The notes under the pieces: model-generated | Told to the model about the DNA's origin: nothing | Database searches by the model: none | Seen by the model: the letters and a program-made list of their open reading frames with translations, nothing else | Assembly: GCA_019637265.1 (NCBI GenBank) | Contig: JAHBVY010000007.1 | Location: 62,001 to 126,000, forward strand | DNA: 64,000 bases | Source of the DNA: Polyangiaceae bacterium | GTDB taxonomy: Bacteria; Myxococcota_A; Polyangia; Polyangiales; Polyangiaceae | Reading direction: 5' to 3' | Made by a program: the position numbers and the translations under genes | Part shown: piece after piece, positions 58,129 to 64,000 of the stretch | Numbering within the stretch: position 1 is the stretch's first letter | How the letters are laid out: each line of letters opens with the position of its first letter

Positions 58129-58617
58129 ATGCAGCCGTATCAACCGCCGAGCGAGCGCGCCGAGGTGGCGGCGCCCGAGGAGCCCGGGGACGACATCGAG
58201 CTCGCGCGCGCGGGCGGGCTGGTGAAGCTCGCCACCGGCGCCCTGCTGCTGACGGGGATCCTCAGCGTGCTCTTGGTGCTGCAGATGCTGCTCGGCTTCC
58301 GGGTCACCGGCATCCTGCGCGTGCTGTTGTACCTGATCGGCGTGCTCGGCCTGGGCTGCGCCTTCCTGGGCCTGCAGGTGAGCCGCCTCCGCGCCTGGAG
58401 CGCGGGGCCGGCGATCGCCGTCGCCATCACCCAGCTGGTCGCCCTCTCGCTGTGGGCGCTGATGTCGCTGCTCAGCTTGGTGTTCAGCCTGCTGCTCCCG
58501 CTCGCGGCGCTCGCCTCCGTCGTCGCCGCCGTGGCCACCCCCATGGCGCGCGCCGATCTGCTGCGCGCCGCCAGGGCGCGGGCGCGCCTCGCCGCGGCTG
58601 GCCTCCGCCTCTCCTGA
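58129..58617 (+). CDS. small membrane protein of unknown function
   Basis: 162 aa. A charged N-terminal ~30 residues is followed by three or four membrane helices ('LATGALLLTGILSVLLVLQM', 'ILRVLLYLIGVLGLGCAFLG', 'AIAVAITQLVALSLWALMSL', 'VFSLLLPLAALASVVAAV') and a basic Arg/Ala-rich end. It follows the protease gene by 18 nt and precedes the patatin gene by 8 nt. No family recognised. Confidence 0.7.
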   Translation: MQPYQPPSERAEVAAPEEPGDDIELARAGGLVKLATGALLLTGILSVLLVLQMLLGFRVTGILRVLLYLIGVLGLGCAFLGLQVSRLRAWSAGPAIAVAITQLVALSLWALMSLLSLVFSLLLPLAALASVVAAVATPMARADLLRAARARARLAAAGLRLS

Positions 58618-58625
58618 AGGATCCC

Positions 58626-59378
58626 GTGACGCACACCACCCTCGCCGACTGGCTACGCCAAGCGCCCTTCGGCCTCACCCTGTCGTCCGGCTTCTTCGGG
58701 TTCTTCGCTCACACCGGGGTGCTGGCCGCGCTGGAGGAAGCAGAGCTCACGCCCGCCTGCGCGTCGGGCTCCAGCGCCGGCGCCTTGGTCACCGGCCTGT
58801 GGGCAGCTGGGATGACGAGCGTCGCGATCGAGGATGAGCTGCTGCGCCTCCAGCGCGAGCACTTCTGGGATCCGGGACTCGGCCTGGGTGTGCTGCGCGG
58901 CCGCCTGTTTCAGGCCAAGCTCGCCGCGCTGCTGCCGGTCGAGCGCTTCGAGATGTGCCGCGTGCCGCTCGCCGTGAGCGTGTTCGACGTCCGCACGCGG
59001 CGCACGGAGGTGGTGCAGAGCGGCGCGCTCGAGCCGGCGATCCGCGCCTCGTGCACGCTCCCCGTGCTGTTTCAGCCCGCCTGGGTCGGGGGGCGCCCGC
59101 TGCTCGACGGTGGCATCCTCGATCGCCCCGGGCTCGCCGGCATGAGCCACCCGAGGGTGCTCTACCACCACCTGAGCTCACGTTCGCCTTGGCGGCGCGC
59201 GAAGGCGCTGGCGCTCCCGGAGCGCCCCGGCTTGACCTCGCTGGTGCTCGACGGGCTGCCGCGGGTGACCCCGTTTCACCTCGAGCGCGGGCGCGAAGCG
59301 CTCGTGCGCGCACGCGATGCCGCGCGGCGCGCCCTGGAGGCGCCCATCGTGGACGGCGTCGCGCGGCAGCGCTCGTAG
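58626..59378 (+). CDS. patatin-like phospholipase
   Basis: 250 aa, GTG start with AAGGA five nt upstream; the frame is open earlier but overlaps the membrane-protein gene. 'CASGSSAGALVTGL' holds the GxSxG nucleophile Ser near residue 47, and 'PLLDGGILDRPG' holds the catalytic Asp (DGG/DGA motif). The N-terminal oxyanion loop, usually G-G-G-x-R/K-G, reads 'LSSGFFGFFAHTG'. Patatins release fatty acids from lipids. It ends 22 nt from the convergent LuxC-like gene; release of free fatty acids would suit the neighbouring LuxE/LuxC pathway, but the genes are not in one operon. Confidence 0.82.
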   Translation: MTHTTLADWLRQAPFGLTLSSGFFGFFAHTGVLAALEEAELTPACASGSSAGALVTGLWAAGMTSVAIEDELLRLQREHFWDPGLGLGVLRGRLFQAKLAALLPVERFEMCRVPLAVSVFDVRTRRTEVVQSGALEPAIRASCTLPVLFQPAWVGGRPLLDGGILDRPGLAGMSHPRVLYHHLSSRSPWRRAKALALPERPGLTSLVLDGLPRVTPFHLERGREALVRARDAARRALEAPIVDGVARQRS

Positions 59379-59400
59379 CCGCTTGGCGGCGCGGCGCTCG

Positions 59401-60525
59401 TCACAGCCGCTCGCCCTCGCGGCTGACCCGCCGATCCACCGGGCCATCGAGCGGGGGCCGCTGCATCATCCCCACGCGGCAATGCCGCGCCTTCGGCAGC
59501 GCGCGCTGGGCAGCGGCGACGAGCGCCGGTGGCCCCTCCACGCTGAGCGTCGTGAGGTGCGGCCTGAGCTCCGCGAGCACCGCCAGCGGATCCGAGGTCC
59601 GCGCCAGGTGCAGGTGGCGCCCCACCGGTGGCAACATCACGCGCCCTTGCCAATCCACCCCCACGCAGCCCTTACCAGCGAAGCAGAGCTCCCCCGCGTA
59701 GGCCATGGTGTCACGGTACAGCGCCACGTCCGCGGCTTCATCGGCGGACAGCGCGCCGCGCGGCATGCGCGCCTCGAGCGCGGACAGCGCGCGCCCGAGC
59801 TCACGCCCCAGGGCGCTCACGATTTCATCAGGCGCATTGACCAATACCAAGCGCGGGCTGAGGCAGCCGCGCTGATCGAACACCGCGACGTCGCGCGCCA
59901 AGAGCTCGGCGTAGCGCGTGAGGCTTCGTGGGGCGCCGCCTGGGAGCAGCGCGGGCTCCCCAGCGCACGGCTCCTCCCCCCGCGCGTCGGCCGCCGGCTC
60001 ACACACCGCCACGCCAAACCCGAAACCATGCGCGTGGAGCACCACCCCGGCGGCGAGCTCCGCCCTCAAGCTGGCGAGCGTGGAATCGTCTCCATACGCG
60101 AACAGGTGATCCCCAGGGCGCGGCACCAGCTCGCTCATGATGCGGAAGGCGCCGCCGCTCGCCTCCGAGAGCAGCTCGAGCATCAGCGGCTCCCGCCGTG
60201 ACGCGCGCGCGAACACCTGCGGTGAGGCCGCCAGGCCCAGCGCCAGCGCGCGCAGCGCCGCCACGAACACGTTGGCGCTGAGCAGCACGTGAGCGCAGGG
60301 GACCTCGGGCACGCTGGCGCACAGCGCCGCGATCTCGGCGTCCGTCGCGTCGACCTCCAGGTGGTGCTGGAGCGCGTACTCGACGCCCTCCGGGCTGAGC
60401 CCAGTCAGCGCCGGCAGCTCGGCCCGCGCGCGTCGACCGAGCGGGTGCTCTGGATCGACGATTTTCCGCGCGGCATCGAGCAGCGCCCTCACCCGCGCCG
60501 CGCGCTCGGGCGTCCCCGCGCTCAC
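59401..60525 (-). CDS. LuxC-type acyl-CoA/acyl-protein reductase
   Basis: 374 aa from the GTG at 60525, shorter than LuxC of bioluminescent bacteria (about 480); the N-terminal region is reduced. 'VFDQRGCLSPRLVLVNAPDE' contains the conserved nucleophilic Cys of the LuxC family, preceded by 'YGDDSTLASLRAELAAGVVL' and followed by 'AYAGELCFAGKG'. It reduces activated fatty acyl groups to aldehydes with NADPH. The GTGA overlap with the LuxE-like gene shows coupled expression. No luciferase (luxAB) genes are nearby, so light production is not implied. Confidence 0.83.
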   Translation of the reverse strand: MSAGTPERAARVRALLDAARKIVDPEHPLGRRARAELPALTGLSPEGVEYALQHHLEVDATDAEIAALCASVPEVPCAHVLLSANVFVAALRALALGLAASPQVFARASRREPLMLELLSEASGGAFRIMSELVPRPGDHLFAYGDDSTLASLRAELAAGVVLHAHGFGFGVAVCEPAADARGEEPCAGEPALLPGGAPRSLTRYAELLARDVAVFDQRGCLSPRLVLVNAPDEIVSALGRELGRALSALEARMPRGALSADEAADVALYRDTMAYAGELCFAGKGCVGVDWQGRVMLPPVGRHLHLARTSDPLAVLAELRPHLTTLSVEGPPALVAAAQRALPKARHCRVGMMQRPPLDGPVDRRVSREGERL

Positions 60526-61727
60526 GCGGGCCTCCCCGGCGCCAGCAGCGACTCGAACGAGAGTGAACAGCCCCGCGAACGACTCCCGCGGCGCCGCCCG
60601 AGCAGCTGCACGCCGCCCGACTCGTCGCGCCGCACCAGGTCTTGAGTGAGCACCGCGACCGCGGAGTCCACGTTCGCCAAGTCGACTATTTTGGCGATGC
60701 CCACCTCGCCGCGCGGCGTGGGCTTGAGCGTCGCGGGGTCCACCGGGACCACCCGCAGCCACGGCGGCTCCAAGTACACCCCGGGCGGCCCCGAGAGGCC
60801 GGAGCCCGGCAGGCTCCCTTCGTAGAGCTGCGACGAGAGCTCGGTCATGCCGTACTCCCCCACGACCTGCTCCTCGGGGATACGAAACACGCGCGCCACG
60901 CCCTGGGTCAGCTCACCGCGCGTCACCTCACGGCTCCGCCCCTTGAAGCCGCCCGTGAACATCACCACGGTGCGGCGCGGCGCGGGGATCTGCGCGCCAG
61001 CGAGCGCCTCGAGCAGCGCCACCAAGGCGAACGAGGTCGCCAATAGGAGCAGCGGCTCTTGGCGCTCGAGCGCCAACCGCGCCGCGCGCTTCAGGCCCTC
61101 CACATCGACCCCCGCGGGGCTCGCGAGCCAGCGCGCGGGGGAGGCGCCATCGAAGGCCGCGCCGTGGGGCGTGAGGCTCAGCGCGCGGCCATCCCAGCAG
61201 CGCATGAACAGCTGCATCATGTGACCGAGCGACGAGCCGGGCGTCGACGACGGAGGCGGCGCCAACGCCACCACCACCTTGGGCCCGATGGGTCGCGCGC
61301 TATCTTGAAACACCGTGAGCGCGCGCCAACCGTAGGCGACCGCGAGCTCATCGTAGGTCGCGAGCGTGCGCAGCGCGTGCTCCCCGCTGACGCCCGAGGT
61401 GGTGCCGCTGGTCTCGAAGCGCGCCACGTCGAGGGAGGCAGGGTGAACCGCGACGCGCGTCAGTCGAAACACCTCGGTCGGCACCCCCACCAGGCTCTCG
61501 TAGCGCTCGAGCAGCACGCCGCGCGCCTCGACCAGGCGCTGGTAGCCCGGGATGTGCTCGGCTTGGAACCGCGCGATGGCCAGCGCGAGCGCCTCGAACT
61601 CGCCCGCCTCCGGTGGCTGCTCGAGGCTCGCGCGCGCGAAGCGCCGCACCCGCTCGTGGAGCGCCTCCGACTCGGCGACGACGGGCGACACCTCATCACC
61701 CGTCGCCAGCGTGGGCTCGATCTTCAC
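60522..61727 (-). CDS. LuxE-type acyl-protein synthetase
   Basis: 401 aa. 'RFETSGTTSGVSGEHALRTL' (from about 103) is the adenylate-forming motif of LuxE, and 'VVGEYGMTELSSQLYEG' is the conserved G-x-T-E-L region. It activates a fatty acid with ATP and passes the acyl group to a LuxC partner. It overlaps the genes on both sides by 4 nt, giving a strictly coupled aminotransferase-LuxE-LuxC operon. Confidence 0.87.
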   Translation of the reverse strand: MKIEPTLATGDEVSPVVAESEALHERVRRFARASLEQPPEAGEFEALALAIARFQAEHIPGYQRLVEARGVLLERYESLVGVPTEVFRLTRVAVHPASLDVARFETSGTTSGVSGEHALRTLATYDELAVAYGWRALTVFQDSARPIGPKVVVALAPPPSSTPGSSLGHMMQLFMRCWDGRALSLTPHGAAFDGASPARWLASPAGVDVEGLKRAARLALERQEPLLLLATSFALVALLEALAGAQIPAPRRTVVMFTGGFKGRSREVTRGELTQGVARVFRIPEEQVVGEYGMTELSSQLYEGSLPGSGLSGPPGVYLEPPWLRVVPVDPATLKPTPRGEVGIAKIVDLANVDSAVAVLTQDLVRRDESGGVQLLGRRRGSRSRGCSLSFESLLAPGRPA

Positions 61728-63130
61728 GGGGCCACAGCTTGAAGGGCGCGCGGCAGCTCCGCAACGAAGGCCTCGAGCTGCTCCTCGGCGATGGTGAGCG
61801 GCGGCGTCAACACCAGCACGTCGCGCTCACCGCCGCCCGTGGAGGTGATGTAGCCGCGCTCGAGCAGCGCCTGCGCCAGCTGCGCCGCCCTGCCGCGCGC
61901 CCCGCGCCGTGCTCCGATGTGCTCGGCCTCAGCATCCGCCTCACCCGACGCCAAATCGATGCCCCACATCATCCCGCGCCCGCGCACCTCGTACGGTAGC
62001 CCCGCGCGCTCGAGCGCCGCTCGAAGCCAGCCCCCGAGCTCGGCGCCGAGCGTCGCCGAGCGCTCGATCAAGCGCTCGCGCCGCAGCACGTCCAGGGTGG
62101 CGATGGCGGTCGCGCAGGCGAGCGGCGCGCCCGCGAAGGTGGCCGTGTGCACCACCTCCGTCGCTTGACGCCAAGCCGCCATCACCTCGCGGCGGCCCAC
62201 GCAGGCGCTGATCGGCAGCCCTCCGCCGAGCCCCTTCCCCAGGCACACCAGATCCGGCGTCACCCCCTGCGCCTGACTCGAGAAGAGCTCCCCCGCGCGC
62301 CCCAGCCCGGTCCAGATCTCGTCGGCGATGAGCAACGCACCTGACTTTTTAGTCAGCCCGGCCAGCTCCGTCAGGAACTCTGACGGTGGCACCAGCACCC
62401 CGCCTCGCCCGAGGATCGGCTCTACGATCACGGCGCCCACGTCGCCCCGCATGAGCTCGAAGCGCGCCTGCTCCAGGCTCTGATCCATCGCCTCCACGTC
62501 GCCTGGATAGGGAACGAAGCGCACGCTGGGGTTCAGCTGGGCCGCGAACGGCGCGCGGTAGCCGTCGCGGAGCGAGGTCACCGCGAGCGGGCCATACGAG
62601 AGCCCGTGGTAGCCACCGCGGAAGGCGAGCACCCCCGGCTTGCCCGTCGCGAGCACCGCCGTCTTGAGCGCCGCGCTCACCGCGTCCGCGCCGCTCTGCC
62701 CCAAGATCACCTGCGCGCCGGGCTCCGGGAACAGCCGCGTCAGGCGCTCGCACAGCGCCACCTTGGCCTCCGCGGGGTAGACATCGCCGAGCGCCTGCGT
62801 CAGGCGCTCTGACTGGAGCGCCAACACCCGAGCGACGTGCGGGTGACGATGCCCGATCAGCTGCGCCCCGAAGCCCGCCGCGAGATCCACGTAGCGGTTG
62901 CCGTCCACATCCAGCACGTTGGCGCCGAAGGCCGTGGAGTACACCACGCCGCTCCGCTGGCGCGGCCGCCGCAATTCGTCAGCCTCGATCACCTGCCCCA
63001 TCGGCGCCGCGAACTCGGCGTGACGGATCAGCCAAGTGCGGGACTGCGGCCCTGGGGGGCGCACCTGGATCACCGGTAAATCGCAGCCCGGGCGCGTCTC
63101 CGGGGGGAGCGGGATTTCGCTGAAGCTCAT
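61724..63130 (-). CDS. class III PLP-dependent aminotransferase
   Basis: 468 aa. 'VVYSTAFGANVLDVDGNRYVD' (start of the class III fold, quoted as 'ANVLDVDGNRYVDLAAGFG'), 'FRGGYHGLSYGPLAVT', 'LLIADEIWTGLGRAGE' with the cofactor-binding Asp, and 'LVCLGKGLGGGLPISA' with the Schiff-base Lys near residue 298. Class III enzymes move amino groups between amines or omega-amino acids and ketoacids or aldehydes. Coupled to LuxE/LuxC, it could aminate a fatty aldehyde to a fatty amine (inference). First gene of the operon. Confidence 0.88.
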   Translation of the reverse strand: MSFSEIPLPPETRPGCDLPVIQVRPPGPQSRTWLIRHAEFAAPMGQVIEADELRRPRQRSGVVYSTAFGANVLDVDGNRYVDLAAGFGAQLIGHRHPHVARVLALQSERLTQALGDVYPAEAKVALCERLTRLFPEPGAQVILGQSGADAVSAALKTAVLATGKPGVLAFRGGYHGLSYGPLAVTSLRDGYRAPFAAQLNPSVRFVPYPGDVEAMDQSLEQARFELMRGDVGAVIVEPILGRGGVLVPPSEFLTELAGLTKKSGALLIADEIWTGLGRAGELFSSQAQGVTPDLVCLGKGLGGGLPISACVGRREVMAAWRQATEVVHTATFAGAPLACATAIATLDVLRRERLIERSATLGAELGGWLRAALERAGLPYEVRGRGMMWGIDLASGEADAEAEHIGARRGARGRAAQLAQALLERGYITSTGGGERDVLVLTPPLTIAEEQLEAFVAELPRALQAVAP

Positions 63131-63194
63131 GGTGGCGTAGCTCAGTCAGGGGCGCGCTCGCGCTGGGAGCAGGCCCCGCCTGCGACACGAAGCG

Positions 63195-64000
63195 CTAGAA
63201 GCAGACGCGATTTCGCCCGCCGTTCTTCGCTTCGTACAGCTTCCCGTCGGCGCGCGCCACCAGCTCCGCCGCGCCCTGATCACCCTCGGCCAGCTCCGCG
63301 CAACCGATGCTGACGGTGAGCGGGATTTGCTCGCCTTGAAACGCGAAGCGGTGCTCCGCGACCAGCACGCGGATGTCCTTCATCAGCGTCACGGCGGCGG
63401 CCAGCGCCGTCTCCGGCATGACGATGGCGAACTCCTCACCACCGTAGCGCGCGAAGATGTCCTCACCGCGGATGCGGCTCTGCACCACCCGCGCGAGCTC
63501 ACGCAGCACGTGATCCCCCGCCAGGTGACCGAACTGATCGTTGATGCGCTTGAAGTAGTCGATGTCGAACATCGCGAGCGCCAGCGGCCGATGGTGCCGC
63601 CGCGCGCGCATCAGCTCACGCTCGAGCGCTTCGTCCAGGTACCGCTTGTTGTGGATCTGCGTCAGACCATCCACGATGGTCATCCGGTAGATCTCCTCGT
63701 GGTACTTGGACTCGGCGTCGGCGCCGCTCAGGTACTTGAAGATGGTCGGCCCCACCTTGATCCGGTCGTTGTTGTCGAGCGCCGTCTCGACCAAGGCCCT
63801 CACCTGCCGCTCGTTCAGGTAGGTGCCGTTGGTGGAGTTGTTGTCCAGCATCACCCAGCGCCCCGCGCGCCGCAGGAACTTGACGTGCTCCCGCGACACC
63901 GAGTCACCCTCCAGCACGATCTCACACTCCGCCTTGCGCCCGACCACCGTCGGGTTGTCCTCCAGCACGAAGCGCTTGCCGAGCAGCATCGGCTCCTTGG
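63195..64000 (-). CDS. FHA-GGDEF diguanylate cyclase (5' end outside the window)
   Basis: At least 264 aa; an ATG at 63989 preceded by AAGGAG could start it, but the frame stays open to the window edge and the FHA domain would lose its first strand, so the gene probably continues beyond 64000. FHA domain: 'VVGRKAECEIVL', 'SVSREHVKFL', 'NSTNGTYL'. GGDEF domain: 'FDIDYFKRINDQFGHLAGD' and 'RGEDIFARYGGEEFAIV', with active GGEEF and an inhibitory RxxD site (RGED) five residues before it. It makes c-di-GMP under control of a phosphothreonine signal. Confidence 0.9.
   Translation of the reverse strand, partial: KEPMLLGKRFVLEDNPTVVGRKAECEIVLEGDSVSREHVKFLRRAGRWVMLDNNSTNGTYLNERQVRALVETALDNNDRIKVGPTIFKYLSGADAESKYHEEIYRMTIVDGLTQIHNKRYLDEALERELMRARRHHRPLALAMFDIDYFKRINDQFGHLAGDHVLRELARVVQSRIRGEDIFARYGGEEFAIVMPETALAAAVTLMKDIRVLVAEHRFAFQGEQIPLTVSIGCAELAEGDQGAAELVARADGKLYEAKNGGRNRVCF

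Noticed and set aside
59401-63130. Bioluminescence (lux) operon
   Set aside because: LuxC and LuxE homologues are present, but there is no luciferase alpha/beta pair, and an aminotransferase takes part instead.

Overview
The window is very G+C-rich, densely coded DNA. It carries several lipoproteins with long Gly/Ala/Ser linkers, a VWA lipoprotein, a thrombospondin type 3 outer-membrane protein and an FHA-GGDEF regulator. This mix is typical of Myxococcota, probably the Polyangiales/Sandaracinaceae side; the assignment is inference, since there is no rRNA or other taxonomic marker to check. No tRNA, rRNA, CRISPR array, IS element or prophage was seen.

Positions 1.7-42 kb hold a large type VI secretion (T6SS) region. 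It opens with an accessory/effector block: a DUF2169 adaptor, a possible 48-aa protein, a ketosynthase-like pseudoenzyme, TPR and HEAT proteins, and two proteins sharing an unrecognised repeated domain. That block ends in a PAAR-like (DUF4150) effector with a Tse6-type toxin domain, followed by a Tsi6-like immunity gene. After two envelope-protein genes comes hcp, with a sigma-54 promoter and palindromic upstream sites, then tssE-tssF-tssG. On the minus strand runs clpV-tssJ-tssK-tssL-tssM-tagF-tssA-tssB-tssC, headed by a catalytically degenerate lytic-transglycosylase-like protein and divergent from a TagH-type FHA protein. Every T6SS core gene except tssI (vgrG) is present. At 38.7 kb lies a single gene encoding a TssB-TssC fusion, a second sheath-type protein, next to a TPR gene.

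Positions 42-64 kb are mostly housekeeping: two lipoproteins, lgt, a GNAT acetyltransferase, rseP-rsmB-dapA-dapB, a hotdog thioesterase, a tiny sigma region 1.1-like protein, a cNMP-binding protein, secA, an HtrA-like lipoprotein protease, a patatin and a coupled aminotransferase-LuxE-LuxC operon that may turn fatty acids into fatty amines. The window ends inside an FHA-GGDEF diguanylate cyclase.

Three repeat families fill the gaps: GTCAG/CTGAC palindromes that also occur in frame inside rsmB and the 48-aa ORF, a GGTGCCGTC(C/T)AACCCCCAAAA element often seen as inverted pairs, and GTAGGGGC...GCCC hairpins. Many start codons lie only 6-8 nt downstream of a TANNNT-like -10 box, which suggests leaderless transcription.
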